Source: a bacterium
Lineage (GTDB): Bacteria; Auribacterota; UBA3054
NCBI GenBank assembly: GCA_017539325.1
Contig: JAFYHD010000018.1
Location: 1 to 37,817 of the forward strand
Reading direction: 5' to 3'
DNA length: 37,817 nt
The notes under the pieces were generated by a model that saw only the letters and a program-made list of their open reading frames with translations, searched no databases and was not told the origin of the DNA. The translations under genes were made by a program, and so were the position numbers. Numbering within the stretch: position 1 is the first letter of the stretch; each line of letters opens with the position of its first letter. Below are positions 24,854 to 32,463 of this stretch, piece by piece.

Positions 24854-25288
24854 TTAGTTTTCGTTTTCATTGGAGAAGAGTTCCTCGTGGGAAAGGAGCG
24901 AGAACCCGTTGCCGCTCAGGATCTGGAAGGCTTTCTCGTTGTCGCTGACGCGGAGGAGGAAGATCCTTCTCATGGCGAAGGCGTAGGCGTATTCCAGATT
25001 GATGTTTTCCTTGGACAGGAGCTCGTAGATCGTGGCCAGGACGCCCGGGCGGTTGTCGATCTTGACCGCCAGGACTTCGGTTATGTTGACGATCACTCCC
25101 GCCTTTTTAAGGATCTCGCCGGCCGCTTCGGGCTTTTCCACAATAAGGCGCAGAAGCCCGAACTGGTTCGTGTCGGCCAAGGACAGCGTAAAGATGTTTA
25201 TGCCGGCGTCGCCTAAAGTCTTGCAGATATTGTAGGCGTGGCCGGGCTTGTTCTCCAGAAAAACGGAAAGCTGTTTGGCGGTTTTCAT
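24854..25288 (-). CDS. Tandem ACT-domain protein, copy 2
   Basis: The 144-residue product has two ACT domains with the motifs LENKPGHAYNICKTLGDAG and VKIDNRPGVLATIYELL. The start at 25288 is set by AAAAGGAGACTTAC just upstream, nearly the same ribosome site as for copy 1. An upstream in-frame Met exists but lacks one. It is the first gene of the minus-strand aryl-acid group. It faces, across about 160 nt, the leader of the aromatic biosynthesis operon on the plus strand, so the two groups share one divergent control region. A role as sensor of Phe, Tyr or Trp is plausible from this context and from the same fold in prephenate dehydratase, but is not demonstrated. Confidence 0.88.
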   Translation of the reverse strand: MKTAKQLSVFLENKPGHAYNICKTLGDAGINIFTLSLADTNQFGLLRLIVEKPEAAGEILKKAGVIVNITEVLAVKIDNRPGVLATIYELLSKENINLEYAYAFAMRRIFLLRVSDNEKAFQILSGNGFSLLSHEELFSNENEN

Positions 25289-25390
25289 GTAAGTCTCCTT
25301 TTGGGTTGCTTGGGAAAACATTTTCTACAAGTTTAGCAAAATATCCGGATAAAAATCTACCGGTTAATATTTTCCTCAGGGGGGCGGCTA

Positions 25391-25419
25391 TTGCAAAATG
25401 AAAACGAAAGTGCTACCAT
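25391..25419 (+). promoter_or_regulatory. Candidate promoter of the aromatic operon leader
   Basis: TTGCAA (25391-25396) and TACCAT (25414-25419) are spaced by 17 nt, upstream of the leader-peptide ORF. Each hexamer matches the sigma70 consensus at four of six positions. Transcription would start near 25426, about 23 nt before the leader ATG. The divergent minus-strand promoter must lie between here and 25288 but is not clear. Confidence 0.5.
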
Positions 25420-25448
25420 AGTTCCCAAACAATCACGGAAAACTGAAC

Positions 25449-25523
25449 ATGAATTTCAATTTCGGCTATTGGTTCTACTTTTATTTTACCGAGCTTTCTC
25501 AAGCTGGGGGAACCTTGTCGTAG
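25449..25523 (+). CDS. Aromatic-rich leader peptide (attenuation control)
   Basis: A 24-codon ORF starts at ATG 25449, 8 nt after GGAA (25437-25440), and ends with TAG at 25521-25523. Nine of residues 3-13 (FNFGYWFYFYF) are aromatic: five Phe, three Tyr and one Trp. The rest (TELSQAGGTLS) is ordinary. Such a composition by chance in 24 codons is very unlikely. It sits directly before a terminator hairpin with a competing antiterminator and then the gene for DAHP synthase, the first step toward those amino acids. The layout is that of the E. coli pheA and pheST leaders: ribosomes stall at the aromatic codons when charged tRNAs are scarce, which lets the operon be read. The peptide itself probably has no other function. 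Both Phe and Tyr codons are present, so it should respond to either shortage. Confidence 0.88.
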   Translation: MNFNFGYWFYFYFTELSQAGGTLS

Positions 25524-25590
25524 TCGAATAGAAGAGGATTCAGAACACGAAGAGAGCCTGGCTTGAGCAAAGCCGGGCTCTTTCTTTTTT
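25492..25590 (+). promoter_or_regulatory. Attenuator: antiterminator and terminator of the aromatic operon
   Basis: Three mutually exclusive pairings are visible. Early hairpin: AGCTT (25492-25496) with AAGCT (25501-25505). Antiterminator: CTCAAGCTGGG (25498-25508) with CCTGGCTTGAG (25557-25567), 11 pairs including two G-U. Terminator: a stem of about 13 bp (25552-25564 with 25570-25582, two G-U) followed by CTTTTTT to 25590. The antiterminator uses the left half of the terminator stem, so only one can form. A ribosome held at the aromatic codons (up to 25487) would cover the early hairpin's left arm and leave 25498-25508 free. A ribosome reaching the stop codon at 25521 would cover it and let the terminator form. 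Confidence 0.82.
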
Positions 25591-25623
25591 AAGCGAACAA
25601 TAAACAACAATTAAGGAAAAACT

Positions 25624-26631
25624 ATGATAATACTTATCAAGCAAGGCGCCGAGAAAAGTCAGGTCGACAATCTGATCAACTGGCTGAAGGCTCACAATAT
25701 CGATCCGCACATCTCCGTCGGTTCTCACGAAACCCTGATCGGCTGCGTCGGCGACGTGGCTCACCTTGACATCGATCTCGTCTCCGCCCTGGACGTGGTG
25801 GCGAGCGTGCAGCGCGTGGGCGACCCCTACAAGGCCGCCAACCGCAAGTTCCATCCGGACGACTCTGTTATCGATTGCGGCGGCCCCAAGATCGGCGGCG
25901 GCAACTTCCAGGTCATCGCCGGCCCCTGCAGCGTGGAAAGCGAAGAGCAGATAATAGAGGTCGCCAAGGCGGTCAAGGCCGCCGGCGCGACGCTCCTCAG
26001 GGGCGGCGCCTTCAAGCCCAGGACCAGCCCCTACTCCTTCCAGGGCCTGGGCGTGGAAGGCTTGAAGATGCTCGTGGCCGCCAAGAAGGAGACCGGGCTG
26101 CCCATCGTCACCGAGCTGATGAACTTCTCGCAGTTCGAATACTTCAACGACGTCGACGTTATCCAGATCGGCGCCCGCAACATGCAGAACTTCGACATCC
26201 TTAAAGAAGTCGGCCACAACACCCAAAAGCCCATCCTTCTGAAGAGGGGACTTTCCTCCACTCTGCAGGAGCTTTTGATGAGCGCCGAGTACATCATGGC
26301 TTCCGGCAACCCCAACGTCATCCTCTGCGAACGCGGCATCAGGACTTTCGAGACGGCCACCAGGAACACCATAGACCTTTCCGTGGTGCCTTTGCTGCAC
26401 CAGTTCTCGCATCTGCCTGTGGTGGTCGACCCCAGCCACGCCACCGGCGTCGCCAGGCTCGTGCACCCCGTCGCGGTGGCGGCCACGGCCATCGGCGCGG
26501 ACGGCCTTATCATCGAGGTCCACAACGATCCGCCCAAGGCCAAGTGCGATGGCGCCCAGAGCCAGACGCCTGCCATGTTCGCCGAGACCATGAAGGCCAT
26601 CAAAGCGGTCCGTCCCTTCGCCTGCAAGTAA
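25624..26631 (+). CDS. aroF: 3-deoxy-7-phosphoheptulonate (DAHP) synthase, type I-beta with regulatory N-domain
   Basis: This condenses phosphoenolpyruvate and erythrose 4-phosphate, the entry step of the shikimate pathway. The 335-residue product has an N-terminal ferredoxin-like regulatory domain (about 1-70, starting MIILIKQGAEKSQVDNLINW). A TIM-barrel follows with AGPCSVES (99-106), KPRTSPYSFQG (from 131), QIGARNMQNF, KRGLSSTLQE, CERGIRTFE, VDPSHATG and the metal-binding region HNDPPKAKCDGAQSQ. This arrangement matches the Thermotoga-type enzymes whose N-domain gives feedback inhibition by Tyr or Phe. The ATG follows AAGGA. It is the first gene after the attenuator, so supply of aromatic amino acids is likely controlled at both transcription and enzyme level. 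Symbols aroF, aroG or aroA are used variably for this class. Confidence 0.96.
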   Translation: MIILIKQGAEKSQVDNLINWLKAHNIDPHISVGSHETLIGCVGDVAHLDIDLVSALDVVASVQRVGDPYKAANRKFHPDDSVIDCGGPKIGGGNFQVIAGPCSVESEEQIIEVAKAVKAAGATLLRGGAFKPRTSPYSFQGLGVEGLKMLVAAKKETGLPIVTELMNFSQFEYFNDVDVIQIGARNMQNFDILKEVGHNTQKPILLKRGLSSTLQELLMSAEYIMASGNPNVILCERGIRTFETATRNTIDLSVVPLLHQFSHLPVVVDPSHATGVARLVHPVAVAATAIGADGLIIEVHNDPPKAKCDGAQSQTPAMFAETMKAIKAVRPFACK

Positions 26632-26672
26632 GGCTAGTGTATAATATTTATTAAGCAAACTATTCCCGATTT

Positions 26673-27818
26673 ATGGACAAGGAAAACATAAGAACCGAGA
26701 TCGACGCCGTCGACGATAAGCTCGTCGACCTTTACCTGAAGCGCTTCGAGCTTGTCAAAGAGATCGCCAAGTACAAAGAGGAGAACAACGTTCCCGTCAG
26801 CGATCCGGCGAGGGAAAGGGAGATCCTTAAAAGGGTCGCCCTCAAGGCCGGACCGGAATTCGAGAACGAGGTCGCCATGCTCTTTACGGATCTCTTCAGC
26901 CTCTCCCGCGCCAAAGAGCGCCGCATGATCCTGAAAGAAAGCAAACTGGAAAGGGAGATAAACAGGGCTTTCGCCACCGCTCCCATGGAATTTCCCTCCC
27001 ACGCCACCGTCGCGTGCCAGGGGACGGAGGGCGCTTTCAGTCAGCAGGCGACCAGCGAGCTGTTCAAATTTCCCGCGATCCTTTTCTTCCATTCTTTCGC
27101 CGACATCTTCAGCGCTGTTGAGAAAGGCATGTGCCAGTACGGCGTCCTGCCGATCGAGAACTCCTCGGCCGGCTCTGTGACGGCGGTCTACGACCAGATG
27201 AGGAGCCACGACTTCAGGATCGTCAGGGCCGTCAAGCTCCACGTGTCGCACGCGCTCATGGTCAACAAGGGCGTGACGAAAAGCGACATCAAGGAAGTGA
27301 AGAGCCATCCCCAGGCGCTTTCGCAGTGCTCGATCTTCCTGCACGGCCTGAAGGGCGTCAAGCAGACTCCCGCCGCCAACACGGCCATGGCCGCCAGGGA
27401 GCTCAGGGAGAGCGGCAGGACCGACCTGGCGGTCGTAGCCTCGAAAAGCTGCGCCGAATTGTACGGCCTGGAAGTCCTTGAACCTAACATCTGCGACACG
27501 CCTTCCAACTTCACGCGCTTCATCTGCATCTCAAGGGAACTGGAGATCTACAGGGACGCCGCCAAGATATCTTTGATGCTTACCCTGCCGCACAAGCCGG
27601 GCTCCCTTGCCAATATCCTTGCGAAGTTCTCCACCATCGGCTTGAACTTGACCAAACTGGAATCCAGGCCCATACCCGGCATGGAATTCGAATTCCGCTT
27701 CATCTTCGAGTTCGAGGCCAAGCCCAACGACCAGGACGCCATAAAGCTTTTGTCCGAACTTTCCACCGATCCTGAGATCGAACAGTTCACCTTCCTTGGG
27801 GCTTATGCTGAAATTTGA
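26673..27818 (+). CDS. pheA: Chorismate mutase-prephenate dehydratase (P-protein)
   Basis: This bifunctional enzyme makes phenylpyruvate, the precursor of Phe. The 381 residues fall into an AroQ-type chorismate mutase (about 1-90, IRTEIDAVDDKLVDLYLKR), a prephenate dehydratase (about 108-285, ACQGTEGAFSQQATSELF, GVLPIENSSAGSV, and TPSNFTRFICIS with the catalytic Thr-x-x-Phe-Asn-like site region), and an ACT domain (about 295-381, LPHKPGSLANILAKFSTIGLNLTKLESRP). The ESRP motif is the known Phe-binding signature for feedback inhibition. The gap to the DAHP synthase gene is 41 nt and contains an AT-rich stretch with a TATAAT at 26640-26645, which could be a secondary promoter but has no good -35. 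The 3' end overlaps tyrA by 14 bases. Confidence 0.96.
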   Translation: MDKENIRTEIDAVDDKLVDLYLKRFELVKEIAKYKEENNVPVSDPAREREILKRVALKAGPEFENEVAMLFTDLFSLSRAKERRMILKESKLEREINRAFATAPMEFPSHATVACQGTEGAFSQQATSELFKFPAILFFHSFADIFSAVEKGMCQYGVLPIENSSAGSVTAVYDQMRSHDFRIVRAVKLHVSHALMVNKGVTKSDIKEVKSHPQALSQCSIFLHGLKGVKQTPAANTAMAARELRESGRTDLAVVASKSCAELYGLEVLEPNICDTPSNFTRFICISRELEIYRDAAKISLMLTLPHKPGSLANILAKFSTIGLNLTKLESRPIPGMEFEFRFIFEFEAKPNDQDAIKLLSELSTDPEIEQFTFLGAYAEI

Positions 27819-28605
27819 CTTTGAAAAGATCGCGATAGTCGGAATGGGACTTATCGGCGGCTCCTTTTACAAGGCCGTAAAGAAAAAGGGCCTTGCCGTA
27901 ACTGGCATCGACAAGAACGATCCCGTGGAAGTAGGGGACGCCGATCTTGTGATCATCGCTCTGCATCCGGGACTCGCGATCGATTGGCTCAAGGCGCACA
28001 ACAAAAAGATCAAGCCGGGAGCCCTTGTCTTGGACGTCTGCGGCGTGAAAGCGGCCCTGTGCAAGGCGGCCGCGGAACTGGAGAAGGACTGGACCTTCCT
28101 GGGAGGACACCCCATGGCCGGAAAAGAAGTCAGCGGCTTCGAGAATTCCAGCGCCGCGCTTTTCGAAGGGGCCTCCATGATCCTGACGCCGCAGACGGAA
28201 AAGGAAGCGGAGGCGGCGGAAAGCTTAAGACCTTTCTTCGAGTCGCTGGGCTTCGCCAGGGTCATTCTGACCACGCCGGAAAAGCACGACGAAATGATCG
28301 CCTACACCAGCCAGCTCTGCCACATCCTTTCCAACGCCTACTTAAGGGACGAGCTGGCCCTGAAGTCAAAGGGTTTCGCCGGCGGCAGCTTCCGCGACCT
28401 CACCAGAGTGGGCGCCCCGGACCCTAAGCTCTGGACGGAGCTTTTCATAATGGACAGGGAAGCTCTGCTCCCGATCATCGACCGTTTTATGGAAAGGCTT
28501 TCCGATTTCCGCTCCGCCCTGGAAAAGAAAGACGAAGAAGCCATGCGTTCCCAGCTCCGGGAGGGAACCCTAATGAAAGAAAAACTCACCTCGCAAAAGA
28601 AATGA
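27805..28605 (+). CDS. tyrA: Prephenate dehydrogenase
   Basis: This NAD(P)-linked enzyme turns prephenate into 4-hydroxyphenylpyruvate, the precursor of Tyr. From ATG 27805 it has 266 residues. The nucleotide-binding loop is VGMGLIGG (12-19), GGHPMAGKEVSGFENS follows the Rossmann part (about 102-117), and the helical C-domain carries HDEMIAYTSQLCHILSNAY and GGSFRDLTRVGAPDPKLW. There is no ACT domain and no fused chorismate mutase, so it is a monofunctional form. A TTG at 27796 is an alternative start. The start lies inside the end of pheA (14-base overlap) and the stop overlaps aroKB by four bases, so translation is coupled. Confidence 0.95.
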   Translation: MLKFDFEKIAIVGMGLIGGSFYKAVKKKGLAVTGIDKNDPVEVGDADLVIIALHPGLAIDWLKAHNKKIKPGALVLDVCGVKAALCKAAAELEKDWTFLGGHPMAGKEVSGFENSSAALFEGASMILTPQTEKEAEAAESLRPFFESLGFARVILTTPEKHDEMIAYTSQLCHILSNAYLRDELALKSKGFAGGSFRDLTRVGAPDPKLWTELFIMDREALLPIIDRFMERLSDFRSALEKKDEEAMRSQLREGTLMKEKLTSQKK

Positions 28606-29984
28606 ACACTCTCTTCCTCTACGGCCCTCCCGCCAGCGGCAAAACGACCCTGGGCAAAAAACTAGCCGAAGCCTTGAGGCGTCCTTTCTTCGACCTGGAC
28701 GATGAAATAGTCAAGGCCAAAGGGAAAAGCATCCCCAAGATCTTCGAAGCGGGCGGCGAAGCGGCCTTCCGCAAAGCCGAGTGCGAGACTTTGAGAGCGC
28801 TCGTCAAGAGGCCCGACAGTCAGGGCGCCGTTATCGCGCTGGGCGGCGGCACGCTACTTGACGCTTCCAACCGCGAACTGGCGGAAAAAGAGGGCAGAGT
28901 CTGGTGCCTTGAGGCTCCTTCGCAAGAAGAGCTGGACAGACGTTTCGCCGCCAAGCCCGGCGCCCGTCCCCTTGGCAACAAGGCCGAGGAACGCAAGGCC
29001 CACTACGCCGCCTTCCCAAGGCGCGTCGCCCAGAAATTCTTCCTCAAGGATTCCCTTGTCGTGGTGGGGGACGACCTTGGCCCTCTCAAGGGGTTCGCCG
29101 ATCTTGTCATCGCGGACGACAACGCCGCCAAAGCCAACAAGTCCGCCCTCGCCAACGCGACCATAGAGACGATCCCCAGCGGCGAGCAGTTTAAGAATCT
29201 TAAGACCGTGGAAAGGATCTGGGAATTCGCCCTCTCCCACGGATTGGGCCGCAAGAACACATTGGCCGCTTTCGGAGGCGGCGTGACGGGCGATCTGACC
29301 GGATTTGCGGCCGCGACCTTTATGCGCGGCATCAACTGGATCAACATTCCCACCACGTTGCTTTCCATGGTGGACGCCTCCACCGGCGGCAAGACCGGCT
29401 GCGATCTGCCCTGCGGCAAGAATCTAGTGGGCGCCTTCCATTTTCCCAAGCTTGTCCTCATAGACGCGGCTTATCTTAAGACATTGCCTGAAAATGAACT
29501 CAAGAACGGCCGGGCGGAAATGATCAAGCACGAGATTATCAAAGGTCTCGCTCCTGGAAATTACAAGGCCATTCCCTCCGCTCAGGAAATAGGGGACAAC
29601 CTGGCCGTGAAAGTCGAGATGGTCACGAAGGATCCCTACGAACAGAAAGGCTTCCGTCTTCTTCTCAACTGCGGCCACACCGTGGGCCACGCTCTGGAGA
29701 TCGCTACCAACTTCTCTTTCTCCCACGGCCAGGCCGTAGCCATAGGCATGGTCGAGGAAGCAAAGCTCGCTCAAAAACTCGGGCTCGCGAAACCGGAATT
29801 CGTAAATGAACTGAAAGACCGCATCGCCGCGGCGGGCCTTCCCACCGAGCTTCCCCAGGACGTCACTTTTGCCAGCTTGAAAGACATCATGCTGAAAGAT
29901 AAGAAGCACCAGGGCCGGACCGTCACCTTCGCCCTTCCCTGCGCCATGGGAGACGTGCGCGCCGTACCCATCGAACTGAAGTAA
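28602..29984 (+). CDS. aroKB: Shikimate kinase-3-dehydroquinate synthase fusion (AroKB)
   Basis: Two shikimate-pathway enzymes are joined in one 460-residue chain. Residues 1-165 are shikimate kinase: Walker A GPPASGKTT (8-16), FFDLDDEIVKAKG, and ALGGGTL. Residues about 170-460 are dehydroquinate synthase: AFGGGVTGDLTGFAAATFMRG, IPTTLLSMVDASTGGKTG, ELKNGRAEMIKHEII, DPYEQKGFRLLLNCGHTVGHALE and FSHGQAVAIGM. The kinase is the fifth step and the synthase the second step of the route. The synthase part is about 290 residues, shorter than the E. coli enzyme (about 360), as expected for the compact fusion type found in Thermotoga. The start overlaps tyrA (ATGA). It avoids the need for separate aroK and aroB genes in this operon. 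Confidence 0.96.
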   Translation: MNTLFLYGPPASGKTTLGKKLAEALRRPFFDLDDEIVKAKGKSIPKIFEAGGEAAFRKAECETLRALVKRPDSQGAVIALGGGTLLDASNRELAEKEGRVWCLEAPSQEELDRRFAAKPGARPLGNKAEERKAHYAAFPRRVAQKFFLKDSLVVVGDDLGPLKGFADLVIADDNAAKANKSALANATIETIPSGEQFKNLKTVERIWEFALSHGLGRKNTLAAFGGGVTGDLTGFAAATFMRGINWINIPTTLLSMVDASTGGKTGCDLPCGKNLVGAFHFPKLVLIDAAYLKTLPENELKNGRAEMIKHEIIKGLAPGNYKAIPSAQEIGDNLAVKVEMVTKDPYEQKGFRLLLNCGHTVGHALEIATNFSFSHGQAVAIGMVEEAKLAQKLGLAKPEFVNELKDRIAAAGLPTELPQDVTFASLKDIMLKDKKHQGRTVTFALPCAMGDVRAVPIELK

Positions 29985-29988
29985 TTAT

Positions 29989-31437
29989 ATGTCCGCTCCC
30001 AAAGTTTGCCTGACCATCACCGCCCAAATGCTCGAGGAAGCGGTCCTGCTGGCGCGCGAATACGCGCCCTTTATCGACCTCATAGAGCTAAGGGCCGATC
30101 ATCTCAAGGCAGGGGAGCGCGCCAACATTTCGAATTTTCCCAAGCAGGTCGATCGTCCCTGCATCCTAACCGTCCGCAGAAAAACTGACGGCGGCGTCTT
30201 CGAGGGCGGAGAACAGGAACGGCAGGCCTTGCTGAAAGAGCTTACTAACTTCGCTTTCGTCGATCTGGAAAAAGACATAACCGCTTCCGAGCTTGAGCAT
30301 CTCGCCGAAACTTCCGGCACCGGGATCATCAGGAGCGCGCACTATTTCGAGCCGACGTCAGCCGATCTTATTTCCGCCATCGACAGTCAGGCGAGAAGCA
30401 AAAGCGAGATCCCCAAAGTAGCCTTCACGCCCAGGAGCGCCGCGGACATGGCGGAACTTTTCACACTGGTAAAACAGCTGCCCAAGCGCGACAGGATCAT
30501 CTGCGCCATGGGCAGCGTTGGTTTCCCCTCCAGAGTTCTCGCCCAGCGCCTCGGCTCGTTCCTTACTTTCACTTCCCCCAAAAAGCTCAGCGCCAATACG
30601 GCGACACTCGGCCACACCGATCCCATAAGTCTTCAGCAGATCTACGATTTCAAAAACATCTCCGGCAAGACGGCTCTCTGCGGCGTGACCGGCTGGCCTC
30701 TGACCGTCACCTCCAGCCCCGAAGTCCACAGGAAGTTTTACGAGGAGGAAAAACTGAACGCCCTCATGCTTCCCATGCCCGCGGAAAAAATAGAGGACGC
30801 CCTTCTGCTTGCCGAGACTCTTGGCATGAAAGGCCTGGCCGTCACCATTCCGCACAAGGAGGCGCTTCTCCCGCATCTCGACGAAGCCGACGAGGCCGTC
30901 AAAATTATCGGCACCGCTAACACGGTGGTTTTCAAGGATGGAAGAAAGATCGGTCACAATACCGACGCTCCTGGTTTCGCCAAAGCCCTGAAGACCTTAA
31001 TACAGAAAGACTCCTTGAAGGGCCTGCGCACTGCCGTCCTCGGTTCCGGAGGCGCGGCCAAGGCGATAGCCTGCGCCCTCTGCAAGGAAGGAGCGGAAAC
31101 AACCGTTTTCGCCCGCGACCTCGCCAAGGCCAAAGCAGTCGCGGACAAATACGGCTTCGCTTCCGCGCTCCTAACGGATCTCACCTCCGACTTCAAGCCC
31201 GACATCATCGTGCAGTGCACTTCCGTGGGCCTGCAAGGCTCAGCCACGGAAGGCATGGACCCCATCCCTCAGTACGAATTCCAAGGACGCGAGGTCCTTT
31301 ACGATATAATCTACAAACCTGAAGCGACGCCCGTCATGCAAAGAGCCCAGGCCAAGGGCTGCCTTACTTCCAACGGCCTCTCCATGCTCATAGAGCAGGC
31401 CAAGCTTCAGCATCAATTATTCTTCCACACCATCTAA
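29989..31437 (+). CDS. aroDE: 3-dehydroquinate dehydratase-shikimate dehydrogenase fusion (AroDE)
   Basis: The 482-residue fusion performs steps three and four of the pathway. Residues 1-215 are a type I dehydroquinase: IDLIELRADHL, LTVRRKTDGG, His118 in IRSAHYFEP and the Schiff-base Lys143 in IPKVAFTP are the expected catalytic residues. Residues about 222-482 are shikimate dehydrogenase: Lys290 in VTIPHKEALLP, Asp326 in GHNTDAPGF, and the NADP loop VLGSGGAAKAIACAL. The substrate loop that normally reads G.P..HS.SP..HN is GWPLTVTSSPEVHRK here, so the usual His and first Ser are Val and Thr. That is unusual and could alter substrate binding. Plant and chlamydial enzymes have the same domain order. 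It begins 4 nt after aroKB. Confidence 0.95.
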   Translation: MSAPKVCLTITAQMLEEAVLLAREYAPFIDLIELRADHLKAGERANISNFPKQVDRPCILTVRRKTDGGVFEGGEQERQALLKELTNFAFVDLEKDITASELEHLAETSGTGIIRSAHYFEPTSADLISAIDSQARSKSEIPKVAFTPRSAADMAELFTLVKQLPKRDRIICAMGSVGFPSRVLAQRLGSFLTFTSPKKLSANTATLGHTDPISLQQIYDFKNISGKTALCGVTGWPLTVTSSPEVHRKFYEEEKLNALMLPMPAEKIEDALLLAETLGMKGLAVTIPHKEALLPHLDEADEAVKIIGTANTVVFKDGRKIGHNTDAPGFAKALKTLIQKDSLKGLRTAVLGSGGAAKAIACALCKEGAETTVFARDLAKAKAVADKYGFASALLTDLTSDFKPDIIVQCTSVGLQGSATEGMDPIPQYEFQGREVLYDIIYKPEATPVMQRAQAKGCLTSNGLSMLIEQAKLQHQLFFHTI

Positions 31438-31441
31438 AATT

Positions 31442-32461
31442 ATGTCTTCCTCTTTCGGCAAAAATCTCAAGGTCACCATCTTCGGAGAATCCCACGGACC
31501 GGCAATTGGCTGCGTCTTAGAGGGCTTCCCGGCGGGCTTTGCCCCGGACATGGACAAAGTAACCGCCTTCATGCAAAGAAGAGCTTCCCGGGGACAAGCC
31601 GGCGCCACCGCCCGATCCGAGGAGGACCTCCCGGAAGTTCTCTCCGGCCTCTTCGAGGGAAAGACCTGCGGCACGCCCATCGCCGCGGTCATAAGGAACA
31701 ATAACACCCAATCCCAGGACTACGCCAACCTCAACGTCTGCCCCCGCCCGGGCCATGCGGACCTTACCTGGAACGCCAAGACGAAAGGCGCCAATGATTA
31801 CCGCGGCGGCGGCCACGCTTCTGGCAGACTAACCGCGCCCATGTGTTTCGCCGGCGCCCTGGCCAAGCAGTACCTGGAATCCCAAGGCGTCGCCGTCAAC
31901 GCCAGCATATGCTCCATCAAAGACCATCAGATCTCTGATAACCAAGACGAATTCGGTCTCGACGAGGAAGCCAGGAAAATCATCGAGGAAGCCCAAAAGG
32001 CAGGGGACAGCGTAGGCGGCATTATCGAGTGCGCCATAACAGGCCTTCCCATGGGTCTTGGATCTCCCATCTTCGACGGCGTGGAGAATAAGCTTAGCCA
32101 AGCCATCTTTGGCATCCCGGCCGTCAAGGGCATAGAATTCGGCAGCGGCTTCTCCGGCACCAAGCTTATGGGCTCGCAAAACAACGACGCCTTCGCTTAC
32201 AAGAACGGCAAGCCCGTTACCAAGACCAACAACGCGGGCGGAATATTAGGCGGCATCACCAACGGCATGCCCGTCACCTTCAGAGTCGCCGTCAAGCCCA
32301 CGCCTTCCATCGCCAAAGAGCAGCAGACCGTCGACCTTGACAAGAAGAAAGACGCCTCCCTTGAAATCAAAGGCCGCCATGACGCCTGCATCGTTCCCAG
32401 GGCGCTTCCCGTGGTGGAAGCCGTAGCCGCTCTTGTCGCACTCGATTTGCTCCTGGATTGA
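31442..32461 (+). CDS. aroC: Chorismate synthase
   Basis: This FMN-dependent lyase removes phosphate from EPSP to give chorismate. The 339-residue product has the three family signatures: FGESHGPAIGCVLEGFPAG (14-32), RPGHADLTWNAKTKGANDYRGGGHASGRLTA in two adjacent blocks, and near the end KGRHDACIVPRALPVVEA. RRASRGQAGATARSEED gives the basic phosphate-binding patch. It lies 4 nt after aroDE and 2 nt before aroA, deep inside the operon. Reduced FMN is needed, which suits an anaerobe, but no flavin reductase is in the window. Confidence 0.97.
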   Translation: MSSSFGKNLKVTIFGESHGPAIGCVLEGFPAGFAPDMDKVTAFMQRRASRGQAGATARSEEDLPEVLSGLFEGKTCGTPIAAVIRNNNTQSQDYANLNVCPRPGHADLTWNAKTKGANDYRGGGHASGRLTAPMCFAGALAKQYLESQGVAVNASICSIKDHQISDNQDEFGLDEEARKIIEEAQKAGDSVGGIIECAITGLPMGLGSPIFDGVENKLSQAIFGIPAVKGIEFGSGFSGTKLMGSQNNDAFAYKNGKPVTKTNNAGGILGGITNGMPVTFRVAVKPTPSIAKEQQTVDLDKKKDASLEIKGRHDACIVPRALPVVEAVAALVALDLLLD

Positions 32462-32463
32462 TT

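Noticed and set aside
25490-25525. T-box riboswitch before the aromatic operon
   Set aside because: GGGGGAACC faintly recalls a T-box core, but the conserved sequence and specifier stem are missing, and the aromatic leader ORF explains the region better.
26617-26645. Internal promoter before pheA
   Set aside because: TATAAT at 26640 is perfect, but no acceptable -35 is present at 16-18 nt and the gap is AT-rich by chance. It is mentioned only within the pheA entry.
25540-26658. 372-codon open frame on the minus strand
   Set aside because: It lies opposite DAHP synthase and the attenuator terminator. No motif supports it.
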